Shown here: one piece after another, positions 1 to 12,292 of the stretch
How positions within the stretch are numbered: the stretch's first letter is position 1
Layout: each line of letters begins with the position of its first letter
Origin: Paraspadella gotoi
Taxonomy: Eukaryota > Chaetognatha
Direction: 5' to 3'
Assembly (NCBI GenBank): GCA_051294375.1
Contig: CM119267.1
Location: 17,896,992-17,960,991 of the forward strand
DNA length: 64,000 bases
Notes under the pieces: model-generated
The model's input: the letters and a program-made list of their open reading frames with translations, nothing else
Database searches by the model: none
Told to the model about the DNA's origin: nothing
Position numbers and translations under genes: made by a program

Positions 1-579
1 CGGAAAAAGTGGGATTTGATCGGAGAAGTGAGAAAGGAAAGGAATGATAGGGTGGGAAGATAGAATAAGGGTGAAAAGAGTTGTTAATATAAGTGAAAAA
101 AGGATAACAGAAATTAAAAAGAGGTAAAGAAAGAAGATGAGTGAAGAAAGGACAATGAAACCGTTAATATTTAAAAAATTTGCCGTTAAAACGAAACGGT
201 AATGGGAAGTAAGGCAGATAATGTAAAGGGCAGAGTGAAAGGGGGAGGAGTAAAGACTTAAGAATATGGCGGCGGGAAAAAAAAAAAAAAGTGAAAAGAG
301 ATAAATTTTGGTTTTTTGACGTGAGACGGAAGAAAAAGGTCGAAGCGAAAAAGGGTGAGGATTCGCGAATATAATCACGTGGTGGGCGACAGAAGATGTC
401 GAAGCCATCGGCGGTGGGAAACTGGCTTCGTGTGGAACCCATAGTTTGGCGTGGGCGGAGTGTGGGCGGAGTGTGGTAGCCGCGGTGGAGAGTGAGGTCG
501 GGGATGTTTTCGAGCGCCGGGAAATGGGGGGGGAAAGAAACAGGATTCTGGACTCAAGCAGATAACCGATGAAGTTGTG

Positions 580-582
580 TGA

Positions 583-620
<38 letters not shown>

Positions 621-624
621 AGAG

Positions 625-686
<62 letters not shown>

Positions 687-692
687 GAGAGC
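580..692. repeat. (GA)n microsatellite
   Basis: About 110 nt of nearly perfect GA dinucleotides with a few interruptions (gag, aag), on the plus strand. Confidence 0.97.
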
Positions 693-834
693 ACAGAAAA
701 CAAAATGAGAAACAGAAAGAAAGGAATACCAGAGAAAAAACTGCAAGAACCTGCAGGAATGACAATAATAAACAGAGCGGAAAAAGGTTTATTTCTTTGA
801 GAGAACAAAAATAGGGCGGGCGAAGGAGAAGATT

Positions 835-1128
835 AAAGAGAGGGACACAAGGCAAAGGAGAAGGCGAAGGCGAAAGCGAAGGCGAAGACTAAGGCGAAGA
901 CTAAAATTTTGAGAAAGGTGAGGGAAGAGCAAAGGCGACAACGAAGATGAAAGAGAAAACAAAAGCAAGGCAAAAGAGAAGACGAGCGAAATAGACGAAA
1001 ACAAAGGCGAAGAGGCAACAGGCGAAGAGCAAAAGGCGAAGAGCAAAAGGGCGAAGAGCAAAGGCGAAGAGCAAAGGCGAATAGGCAAAGGCGAAGAGCA
1101 AAGGCGAAGAGCAAAGGCGAAATTCAGC
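835..1128. repeat. Degenerate GCGAAGAGCAAAG tandem repeat
   Basis: A purine-rich stretch grading into tandem copies of a roughly 13-nt unit, aggcgaagagcaa, clearest from 1010 to 1123. Both strands are open for about 100 codons, but the composition explains this and no splice or start context supports coding. Confidence 0.8.
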
Positions 1129-2194
1129 GAAAGAAGCGAAATGAGATTCGACGAAGGATAACGTTTTTTTTTTTCCATTTGATGCCAGTAATAAACTCTG
1201 AATCGCCGAACGACCGAGCGACACCGACGCCGCTAAAAAATGAGACGTAATATTTTATAAAAAAGAGGAGGAGGAGGAGGAGGAGGAAGGAGTTAGTACG
1301 AGATGGGCGTGGCAACCGAGAGTTTACGCGCCACGAGGTCTCCAGGCGCGAGACGTGTGTTTATTGTGGTCTACTTATTTTTTAATTTAATGCGTTGGGT
1401 TTTTTGATCCACTTTTATTTTGTCTGTTTATTTTGATCCAGTCTTTTTTTTTTGGTGGGGCGGGGCGTGGGAAGTCGTTCCCGCCAAAGTAAGCGGGATG
1501 GAGGTGAGGAGCGGGGAGATGATTGTGGGGCGAAAGAGGGAGTAGGGTGCGGGCTGGGGGGGGGGAACTTCGTCGTCGGAAAATCGTCTTTTCCTCGTCG
1601 ATGATGAACGAGGTCGAACGTGAGTAGACGAAAGAGGCCGAATCCGAGCCGGAGGTGGACCCGACCTGGATGCGGCGCCGAATTGAAGTGGCGGCGCCGA
1701 ACCCGAGTGCGGCGCCGAACCGGGAGAGCAGAACGCGAGCTGAATCGAGACAGTGAATCAGTCAAAAATTAGACGAAAAAAAAAAAAAAAGCTAATTCAT
1801 CGACCTTTTATCGCCAAGTCGTCCGTCTATCGTAACAACGCCAAAGGTGAATTCGTCAAGCTTAACCAGCCAGGTCCCTTCCCGATGGCGCCGCTCTATT
1901 CCACTGGACCCCACGGCGAAGCTTGTTTCCGGGTTTCAAAAAGGCAGCACGAACGATGGAAAGGAAGAAGGTTAATGAATTTAACCCCCGTCGTCGTTGT
2001 CGTCGTGCGTTGAAATATTTGTCGTCGTCGTTATCATCGCCAATTTAGTGGTTTTTCACACCATCGCAGAAGAACAGCGTGCTCTTTTTCTTAATCTTCA
2101 AGTTCCAGAGTCCAAATATCAAATCAAATCAGTATTGGTACAATTGGTATAATAATTATACAATTATACAATTATATAATTATTATCCATATGA

Positions 2195-2420
2195 TCATTT
2201 ATGAAATTGGTACAACCATAATTAAAAATTATCCATTCATTTAAAATAAATAAGGCTATCTTGCCCCTGACTTTGGAGCAGCGCTTTGGTGGTTTTAAGG
2301 CTTCCATCACTCTTACAAGATAATGACATAGCAGGTCCTGCAAAGCTTCATCAACGACTCTCTCACAGTCTTGTTATTCACTCCCAGAATACCTGACTTT
2401 TTAAATACATGGTCGAAGCA
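2195..2420 (+). repeat. Dispersed AT-rich repeat family, copy 1
   Basis: Shares long blocks with 58084-58330: a lead-in around 'attatccattcattt', then 'cttgcccctgactttgga', then 'cactcttacaagataatgac' followed by 'atagcagg'. Differences are scattered substitutions and small indels, as expected for an old dispersed element. Part of the same motif reappears at 3391-3420, beyond the fold-back element, suggesting a nested insertion. Confidence 0.8.
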
Positions 2421-2444
2421 ATTTCATGCGCCGGTAGAAAATAG

Positions 2445-3335
2445 CTGTCATTTGCAATAACCAGTGGTTATTTCCATTGATTTTAAAAAATTAGTTGAAG
2501 TAGAACATATTAAAGTCATTTATGTGTTCAATTTTATAGATTGATCTAGTTAAGATATGCATTGGGAATGAGTGGAGAAAGTTGGCTTGTAAATGGGTTT
2601 TCTTTTTTTTAACTCACTTTTTTAGATTTCAATTTTTTTTTTTCTTGACTTTCAGTATGATATTTTCTGAAGTAAAGATTAAAAATATTAAATAATATTT
2701 AATAATATTATTCTTCTGAAAGCCCTTTCAAATCTAAAGAGAATGAACTACTTTGCAATTACTGTAGTATATAAATTTAACCAGCTTTTAATTTAATTAG
2801 GTTATCCAAAAACAAGACATCTTTCCAAAAATCATGCCTGGAAAGTAAATTTTTAAGATTTTTTATCAAATTGTGATTGGCTATCTTAAATCTCCTTTTT
2901 TCAGGCTCTTTCATCATTATTAATATAAATAATAATATTTTATTTATAATATTTAATCAGGTATATATTTTAAAAAAAGATTTGAAATTTTTTAAATAAT
3001 TAACTTTTGAACTCTCTTATTTTTATGTTATTGCTTTTCGTAAGTATATCATTCTCTTCATTTTTTTAAGGGCTTTTTTTGAGGATATTAATATTGTTAA
3101 TATCTTATAATACTTTGGTTTTAAAAAAGACACTAAAAGTTGAAAAAAAATTGAATTTAAAAACAGGAGTTGGAAAATGGAAACCCGAATTTTACAAGCC
3201 AATTTTCTCCACCTCATTGCCAAGGCATATCTTAACTGATCAATATAAAATTTGAACACACATAAATGAACTTTAATTATGTTCTACTCAACTAATTTTT
3301 AAAAATAAATGAAATAACCACAGGTTTGCAAATAA
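2445..3335. mobile_element. Long fold-back (inverted-repeat) element
   Basis: The left arm (about 2456-2600) returns reverse-complemented at about 3176-3330. Matched blocks include 'aagatatgca' against 'gcatatctt', the 'ggcttgtaaa' / 'tttacaagcc' pair and 'ggttatttc' / 'gaaataacc'. The interior is AT-rich with weaker inverted similarity (for example 'aagccctt' blocks) and has no transposase frame. This is consistent with a non-autonomous MITE or foldback element; the family is unknown. Confidence 0.7.
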
Positions 3336-3658
3336 GCGTAAAACGGCGTAATACGGCGCTTGTAAAATTGGTCACCATGTAAATAAGCTCGTATCTTGCC
3401 CCTGACTTTCAAGACAGGCCTTCGTCCCTCTTTCACGAATGTCACATTGTCACTGTCCGTGACAGCCGGGATGATCATTATCATAATCGTCAATATAACT
3501 GACATCGTCGGCGTCACTTTCCCATTCTGTCAGTCTCTAGATGCAGGCATTTATTTTTTGTACGAGAATTCTCCTACCAAAAAACGGTCCACCAACGACA
3601 AACGGCTGGGCCGACTGGAAAATAGAGAAAGCCTTCCATCTCGTATGGCTGGGAGAAT

Positions 3659-3753
3659 CTTCTCTCTCTCTCTTCTCATCTTCTCTCTCTCTCTCTCTCT
3701 CTCTCCTTCTCTCTTCTCTCTCTACTCCTCGTCTCTTCTCTCTCTCCTCTTTC
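3659..3753. repeat. (CT)n microsatellite
   Basis: About 95 nt of interrupted CT dinucleotides on the plus strand. Confidence 0.95.
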
Positions 3754-4059
3754 CACTTTGAATCTCATGAATAAATCGGCATACAATCCTTTCTTTTTTT
3801 TCTATTGTGGGGAAAAGGATAAAAAAAGTCAAAAAGAATAAAACGGATTAAATATTAAAAGGAATATAAAAAAAAAGAAAGAAAAAATGGATAGAAATAA
3901 GGCCGAAACTGATAACCAGAAAAAATAAATAAAAAAGAAAACGAATGAGAAAGGTAAAAAATATATGATTTAAGAAAAAATCGATTTTTGTCGAACTCTT
4001 GAGGTCGCTAAGAAAAAAGGGAAAAGAAAGAGAGGAAGAAACTTCTTGAGTCAGTTATA

Positions 4060-4084
4060 NNNNNNNNNNNNNNNNNNNNNNNNN
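4060..4084. other. Assembly gap, 25 N
   Basis: Exactly 25 Ns, the same length as the gap at 26076-26100, so probably a conventional placeholder rather than a measured distance. Confidence 0.95.
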
Positions 4085-4140
4085 GTTTGTTTCGCTTGAC
4101 AAGAGTTTTCATATCGCGTCATCTTTCATAACACAATTTC

Positions 4141-4226
4141 TTTCCTTTTTTCTTTCTTTCCTTTTTTCTTTCTTTCCTTTTTTCTTTCTTTCCTTTTTTC
4201 TTTCTTTCCTTTTTTCTTTCTTTCCT
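4141..4226. repeat. 16-bp pyrimidine tandem repeat
   Basis: About five copies of a 16-nt unit made of ctttctttcc plus a T-run with one C. No coding or splice context nearby. Confidence 0.9.
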
Positions 4227-5652
4227 TCGCCTCTCATTTCGCGTCTCCTTATCGTCTCTCTTCCTCATTCATTCATTCGTCCATTAATGTGACAAAAATC
4301 CCGACGAATCTCGAGACTAGGAAAAAAAAACGGCGCCTAAAAGGGAAAAAGTTGCGCTGATTAATAAAAAGAAAAAGCGAGAGACAGGGTCGGCCACGCC
4401 CACCGAGCCGAAAAGAAAAAGATAAAGGCGACGCCGCCCCACAAATCCGACAGAGGGGGGGGGACTGATTCCCGCCGGGGTCCTCGACGAGAAGGACCAG
4501 AAGGAAGTAAGATAATCTTTGGGCGACCCGAAAGTCCGAGACCCGAACTGAATCGCAACCGAATCGCATGAAACCTTTTTTCTTCGGACATGTGTCGACG
4601 CATCTCTCTAGCGTTTTGTATTAGCGTTATATGAATATTAATAAATATCGTGCTTTACTGTCCTCTAAAAATACACATAGTACGATAAGGATATCACTAC
4701 CGCAAATATTAGTTTGGTCATCCGTCCACGCATCATAACATTTACTGACTATCTTTTTTACCAGAGAGAAACCTCGATGTTTCGTGAGAAAGCCACACTA
4801 AAAAACAAGAATCTGGGGCCGAATAAAAATTAGGTCCATCACATCGACACTAATCGACAATAATCTAAGGTTAATGTTTAATGTTCTCTTAAGGCTTAAC
4901 GTACCAAATTGATCAAAATCATGACAAAGTCTAATTAATAAGTTCTTTATTTTTTATGATTATTTTTTGAGGGTGACATTGAACAATTGAGCATTGATCA
5001 TCGGAAGGTTTGACTATATTATTATTATTATTATTTTGAAATTGACACAGTGGTACATTATAAATGCCACACAATGTCGTCGAAGAAAACTTTTGGTGAG
5101 AACTAAATCTTATTTTAGTCTAAGTGTAGAAATATTACCAGAAATATTACTATTTTTTAAAAAATACAAAAATATTTTAGGTCAAGCAATCGAATTCCGA
5201 TAGGAACTAGTAAACCTTATTTCCAAAAAATACGAGTTTCGTCTTAATTCGAACTATTTTTTTAATCGTTTGACCCGAATTTCTCTTTCTTTTACGCTTA
5301 AACACATTTTAAAGAAAAAAAATCGATAAATAAAAAAAAGAAGAAAGTCCTGAGTCATCGAAATCATTTTCTTTTCTCTAAAGATCAACTTCTTTTCTTC
5401 TGAGACAAAAATAGCGGGAATTCTCTCTTTCTTCTTTTTTCCGCGAGCAATAAATCCGTCACAAAGATATCGATCGTTTGGGGCCCGAGATTTTCTTGGA
5501 ATCTTTGGGAAAACGATGCTAATACTAACTGTATTAATAGTAATGCTAAGGATATTAACGCTCGTTTCTTCTCTCCATCCGAAAAAGGGAGATTTCTTGG
5601 TTCGTGTCGATGACAGAAAAGTCCAGCGCGTTGAGAGATGAAAAAGTAGCGC

Positions 5653-5655
<3 letters not shown>

Positions 5656-5702
<47 letters not shown>
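5656..5702. repeat. (CT)n microsatellite
   Basis: About 46 nt of perfect CT dinucleotides. Confidence 0.97.
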
Positions 5703-5703
<1 letters not shown>

Positions 5704-6895
5704 CCCAGTCTCTCGAAGAAAAGGGGTTGGCTCGTCAAAGATAATTGATCTGCGCCGATTTTGTGTGGAGACCTGTGGATGGCGAAGTGAGAAGAAGTGT
5801 GATGACTTTGGAGGTAAGTTAAAGGTGAGTCAGACGATTCTGAGAGGAAGAAAGAGAAGAATTGAGTGCGGACGTTTCCAAGGCAGGTTAGGGCTCGAAG
5901 CAGTAAGGGCGGGAAAAAAAGGAGAGAGACGAAAGAGAACCAAATTACATTTCCGGGTGGATTGTTCAATGAACAATGAATAATGTTAATATGATTGTAT
6001 GATTACAAAGTTGATACAGATTCGACACGTTTTCTTTTTTTTTAGTTTAGTACGGAATATTGCACTCGGGATTCGATCCCCTTGGAAACTTGGTACTATC
6101 ACAATATCACTATCACAAATCAAATAAAGGGTTGGAGGGAGATTCCGTGATCATCGGTGAAGCAGAGAAGATCGCGTGACGTTGGAGTGAAATCCGTTGG
6201 GCGGTCCATTGTCGAATCCATCACCGCCGCAGCGAAGGAAAGTGGATGTGAAAGGGTGAGCGGTAGATTTTGACATACTTTTTTAATTTCTTTTTACTCA
6301 AATTATGCTTATTTTTGAGTATCTTTATTTTTAAAAAAAGATAAAATATGTTCCAAAATAGGTTTAAAAATCAATTATAATATGTCTTCGCTTCAAGATC
6401 GCAAAAATTATTTCATTTTAGACGGCATATTTGTATAATTTCGAACAATACGTTTTATTACTATTTTTAATATGTAAATTTTCAGGAATAATTTTTAAAA
6501 TTTTTTACATAAATAATAATAAATAACTTTCAAAAAATATGTATTCAAAATTTAAAACAGACCACAACTTATAATTTATTCAGAGTAAAAATGGCTTCAT
6601 TTTGGCGCCAATAAATATTGATTTGAAGCATTCATCTAGATTGGAAAAGTATGGAGCAGCGACGTGGATAATAGTGGATATTGTGGAAGGGACATTGGAC
6701 AATCGGGGTTCAGAGTGAACTCTGTGTGGATTGGTTGATGGTACTGGGGAAATTCCATGATCGTCCTTAATTCCCAAAAGGGAAAAATGGAGAGTCTAGA
6801 GTCGACGGAAGAAGAAACGGAAAAGAGAAGAAAAAAGAAAAGGGAGGAAATGGAAAGAAAAAAAGGGAGAAAAGGGTGAGGGGCGTTTGGGAGTA

Positions 6896-6937
6896 AGAGA
6901 GAGAGAGAGTAGAGAAGAGAGAGAGAGGAGAGAGAGA

Positions 6938-6971
<34 letters not shown>
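6896..6971. repeat. (GA)n microsatellite
   Basis: Interrupted GA tract on the plus strand, in a longer purine-rich stretch (6780-6990). Confidence 0.95.
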
Positions 6972-6974
<3 letters not shown>

Positions 6975-8199
6975 GGAAAAGCGAAATGAAGAGAAAAACC
7001 ACCGGCAAAAGTCGTTTTTTTTTCCTCAGGCAAAGTTAGAGAATATGGAAGTACTCGCTGAAATTTGTATTTTTCTATCTTAAGGGAAAAAGACTTGTCT
7101 CTTTGTAAAGAATTCACTGTCAAAAGAAATATATAAAGAACCTGAAGAAGAAGACTGTCCTTTCTGAAACAAAGGTAAGTCTTACTAAAATTCTAAAGTC
7201 ATACAAAAAAAAGAAAGATTTACGATATTTCGAATCCCGAATTCGACGCCACATTGATTTTCAAAATAATCTCCTTCCCATCTTTTTTCTCTATCCTAAT
7301 TTTTTTTTCTTTTTTTCCCCATTTTATTTGCTTTTCTTTTTTCCTGCTTTTACCTTACCGCCGCTTTTTTTTTACTTTCCTCACATATCCGATTTCAAAA
7401 ATTCCGATTTTTTTTCCTTTTTCGTTTCTCCTTCGTCTGTTTCCTTTTCGATTTTCATATTCGCCATTTTATGTATATTTTTTTTCTTTTCTATTCCATT
7501 ACCTTTTTCAAGTTTAACTTTTTCTCATTATTGATGCGAAAGTGACATGATTTTTCACTATCTCGACATGATTTTACAGCCTGACTTTTCACCTGTAATG
7601 TAAAAGCCGCTTCCCCGAAAAAAACTATTTTTTAAGACGGGCTCGGCATACCTCTTCCATGCCACGACGTTCCTTACTTTTCAACGACTTACCTCCAGCG
7701 CGGCGAATCGTCGTTACCGTAAGAAGCAGCAGCAGCAGCTGCCAAAGCGGCGGCAGCTGCAGCGAAGTGGGAAAAATCCAGAAAATCCGTGTGTTCATTT
7801 TTCTTTCTTTTTTTTTTTTTAAACTTGAATTTTATCCTGGAAAAAAGAGGCTTATAAATCCTTTTTGTGAGTACTTTATTTGTTTTTCGTTTTAATATTT
7901 TGTTTCTTTTTTGTTTTTTTTTTAAAGTATTGTAAATGTAATCGCTTTTTGTTACGGACGTTTTCCAAAATTTTGCCGAGTAGCTTTTTTTTCTTGGTTT
8001 TGATGTAGATCATTGTTGCTTTTTGTTTGGGCTTGAATGGTCATTGTTGAATTTTATTGCCAGAGATGCTATTGAGTTGTTTTTTTGTTGTTGTTGTTGT
8101 TGTTTTCCTTGTCGTGTTCTTTTTTCCTACGGATTCTTCTCTTTTCTCCGCTCCATAGATTTTTTTCTCTTGGTCAGTGATTCCGGCGCCGAGAAGACG

Positions 8200-8205
<6 letters not shown>

Positions 8206-8263
<58 letters not shown>

Positions 8264-8417
8264 AGAGAGAGAGAAGAGAGAGAGAAAGAGAGAGAGAGAG
8301 CTCTTCAATCGAGCAGCGATGCGACGCTGGAAACGCAGAGCAAATGGGAGGGATGACTGGTAAGTGGACTGGAGCGATAAGCGAGCGATAACGTTAAGGA
8401 AAAAAAAAAAGATGAGA

Positions 8418-8466
<49 letters not shown>

Positions 8467-8503
8467 AGAGAGAGAGGAGAGAGAGAGAGAGAGAGAGAGA
8501 GAA
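8206..8503. repeat. Two (GA)n tracts
   Basis: GA tracts at about 8206-8302 and 8423-8503, separated by about 120 nt of unique sequence. Confidence 0.95.
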
Positions 8504-9655
8504 TTACAGAGACGGTGGGCGGGAATGAGGGTAGAAAATGAATCCCTCGATTTATCTGGGGAAACGATTTAGCTTGCAACTTTTGCTACATGAGACGATG
8601 TTTCGCACGAATTCAACTTCGTCTTTTTTCTCCCGATTTTTTGACGGATGCGAAATACTTTTTCTTATCCCTCATTTTGTTCCTTTGTTTTTTTATTTTC
8701 ATTCTTTTCTTCGAACGACGGATCGAACGGACAAAAACAAAAAGAGCAGGAAAGCCTCCTGGCGGCGGGAAATAGAGTTTAGGCTTCGGTTTAGTGGAAA
8801 ATGGATGATTTTTTTTTCTCGGATTTTTCGTTTTCGCGACGACGAAAGTCGCTTTTCGCTTCAATTATCTGCAGCTGCTCCGTTCGCCGCGTCGATGACG
8901 TGTCGATAACGTTCCGTTGCTTTTTCCATTTGCGTTTTCCTGCTTTTTTTCCGCTGTTTCCATATAGATTAGCCGCTTTATTCACTGGCTGAATTATATA
9001 TGATCTTTCGTGGCTTTATCTGCAGCTATATTTGTAGTTTTTTAGGTTTTAACAATTCATTCTTTGATTTTTCGTTTTGACCCTTTATTTATTTATTTAT
9101 TTCACTTTTGCTGCTTTAATTACGTTATTGCTTTATTCGCAGCTTCAATTATATTTCGCTTTATATTTCATGGAGCATAAATCCGTTAATTTTGTTAAAA
9201 ATTGCGTTGTTGGCTTTCGAAATGACGCGCAGCTTCAGTGTTTCAATCGCTTACAGCCGCTCTATCGGCAGCATAACGTGACGCTGCGTTTTGATTAAAT
9301 ACCGCGCTCTCCCATGTAGCTATATTTGTTGCCACTGTTGCAATACTACCATCAGCAGCTGTCAGGCAAAGCAATTTACCGTTGCTGTTATTCACGTCAA
9401 AAATAAGATCCAGCGGAGTAGAATGATATGTAAAAACCTGTAAGAAAAACTTTTCTTTGTACCGTCGTTAACGTGATCGGATAAAAATAACAAAACAATA
9501 GTATTTTTATTGTTAACAAATTTTTTTTCGTAAAAAGAAAAGAAGAGAAAAGTTCGAGACGTTAGATCCGTGACAGACGCCGTCTTCGCTTTCCTCCGCT
9601 GGATTCTTATGTTTTTTCTTCTAGTATTTTTTTTGTACGAGTAGCAGAGAGGGAG

Positions 9656-9730
<75 letters not shown>

Positions 9731-9836
9731 GAAAGTATGGAGGACAGAGGAGAAAACATAGACGCGCGAACGTGCTGCAGCGACGACAACGAAGACGACG
9801 CAACGAAATCGACGACGACGACGACGACGACGAGAA
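9656..9836. repeat. (GA)n tract followed by (ACG)n
   Basis: About 70 nt of perfect GA is followed, after about 55 nt, by CGACGACG trinucleotides (about 9780-9836). The open frames here are repeat translations, not genes. Confidence 0.93.
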
Positions 9837-10102
9837 GATAGTTGACGCAAAAACGCCGGCGACGAAAACGACGACGTCAACGCCGATGTCGACTCAGTCC
9901 GTTTTTTTCTTTCTTTATTTTTTATTCCTACCCGTATTTTTCTTATATCTCTCTTTTTCTCACTCTTTTTCTCTCTCTCTCTTTCTCTCTCTCTCAATCT
10001 TTCTTTCTTTCTTTCTTTTTTCTTTCTTTATTCCTCACTCCCTTTTCCTCGAATATTCTTATCCTTTCTCTCTCTTTTCTCTCTCTCCCTCCGGTGTAAT
10101 TA

Positions 10103-10137
10103 TGGTAATGAGGTAATGAGGTAATGCGGTAATGCTG
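10103..10137. repeat. GGTAATGA tandem repeat
   Basis: Four copies of an 8-nt unit (ggtaatga and variants with c). A second short array, ttttctgaat repeated three times, lies at 10320-10350. Confidence 0.85.
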
Positions 10138-11025
10138 CCATCGTAGACTAACAAAAATATCTGACCGGATTCTGCTTTTTCTTATAATATAAGTTATATA
10201 AGTTATATCATAGAAAACGATTGCTACAATGATTGTTCCTTTGTTTATACATATCGTTCCCCGGGAAACGCATTCGCCCTCTTGAGTGAAGTTTAATTAC
10301 CAAACAAAATGTGTCGTGGGATTTTCTGAATTTTCTGAATTTTCTGAATTTACAATGAAAATTAAATTGAATTTCTACGATAACTAGTTGGATATTTGGA
10401 TAATTTTTGTCAGCCTTCCCGTTAAAAAGCTTCCTTCTGAATTCTACATCTATCTCGATGAGGATATGCATATGAATTCAACGAAAAAAAATGTAGATAT
10501 CACCATAATTTTAATCGACAGAGATCACAGATAAAAAATAATTATCGAGTAAAAATGTTTAAAATCAAAAGCTTATGAACAAAAAGACAACAGTTAATTT
10601 ACAGATGGGAATAAACTTTGGTAGCCGAATCATGACATATATTTGCGAAACAAGACGAGGAGTCTTTTCTCATTTAAATTACTAAATCTAAATCAAAATA
10701 CTAGGAACTAAAAAAAAATAATTATTCTAGAGTAAAATTGGAAAGAAATTTAAAATATCTCTTGGTAGTTGATAATAATTACAATGCCGTGGTTCTTCGA
10801 CCTCAAGCTCACTTTTTGGCATCGCTCCGTCACCTGCCCGCCTCCCCCCACGCCCTTCCCTAGCTGTCATTGCAATACTTTCTTTTGTGCCCGTTTCCAA
10901 AACGCACTGTACCTACGTAGTACTTACGTAAGTAAAAACTCTACATGAAAAACTCAAAAATATTTTCTAAAATGTTAATCCGCCCCCACCCCAAAAAAAA
11001 AATTCGCTACCACCGGCCCGCCGTC

Positions 11026-12217
11026 TCATTTTCCCACGGCTGCGCCGACTACCGCCGCCACCGCACGCCCATCATGTCCGCCCGCCGTTCTCCCGGCGCC
11101 GTTCCCGCCGCCCTTTCCCCCTCCGCCCCACCCCGACTTCTTCGTCGGCTCCGGCTTCGGCTTCGTGTTCTCCTCGACGCGAAAGACGACGCGGTGTTTG
11201 CCGATCTCGTTTCCGGCGCCGCAAACGTAGACGCCGAAATGGCGCCGCTCGGCGGCGTCGACGACGAAGGTGGCGGCGTCGTGACCCGAGAGGTCGACGG
11301 AGGGAAGGAGTGGGCGAGGGGCGGCGGGGAGGGCGTAGCCTTGATTGGAGGAAGCGGCGTCGGTGGAGGAGGATGAAGAGGAGGAATTGTCGGCGTCGTC
11401 GGCGTCGTTTTCCTCGACGACGGGACCCGGCGTCGTTTCGACGGCGCCCTCTACCTCTTCTTCCAACGCGGCGTCGTCATCGTCCTTTCCGGCGTCTTCA
11501 TCCTCGACGTCTTCGACTTTCGGCGTCGTCGTCTTTACGTCGTTCTCTTCGTTCACCAAAGCGGGCGGCGTCGCCTCTTCATCTTCATCCTCTTCCTCCT
11601 TCTCTCCCTCCTCCCTCTTCCTCCTCTTCTCTCCTTCCGCCCCCCACCAACTCCTCCTTCTCCTCCTCCTCATCACCTCCTTCACTTCCTCCTCTTCCTC
11701 TTCCTCCACCTTCTTCTCCCACTGATAAACGATCTTCTCCGGATTCGCCTCGTGTTCGCAGTCGAGGCTGAATCCTTCGCCGAGTCGAGGAGACACGAAC
11801 TGATCGTCCGCGTCGCCGAGATATTGAGGGGGATGGTGGACGTCGATCTGATGAGGTGGTTGGGGAGGAGGGTGGGAAAATGGAGGGAGAGGGGGGGAAG
11901 GTGGAGGGGGATTCGTTTAAAAAAAAAGAAGGAACGGAGAGTGGTAACTAAAATTTTTAATAAATACTAAACTATGAAACGGACGGCATTTGAAGCAGTG
12001 TTAGTTCTCTTACATATATATACTATAAATATATATACTCTAAATAAAGAATATAAATAAATATAATATATAGGGAAATTTATTAAATTCTTACATTTAT
12101 TTTAAAATTTGAATATAAAATTTATTAAAATTTATTAAATTCTTACATTTATTTTAAAATTTTAAAGTCTATTTTAGTAAAACAAGTAATCTTGCAATTT
12201 TTATTCATATCTTCTCA

Positions 12218-12292
<75 letters not shown>

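Larger units (their letters stand above)
1..11025. other. Gene-poor region, microsatellite-rich
   Basis: I find no exon chain here. The open frames present are translations of (GA)n/(CT)n, poly-purine or AT-rich sequence (Arg-Glu, Ser-Leu, Lys or Phe runs). The stretch holds the repeats listed separately, a 25-N gap at 4060-4084, and otherwise AT-rich unique sequence. Nothing resembles tRNA, rRNA or a recognisable promoter. Non-coding exons or distant 5' UTRs cannot be excluded. Confidence 0.6.

Noticed and set aside
569-814. Arg-Glu-rich and Ser-Leu-rich small proteins at (GA)n/(CT)n tracts across the window
   Set aside because: Repeat translation on both strands; no splice, start or conservation evidence.
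11310-11771. Plus-strand Arg/Pro/Ser-rich frames opposite Ig-gene exon 9
   Set aside because: Antisense shadow of the acidic and Arg-rich coding insert.
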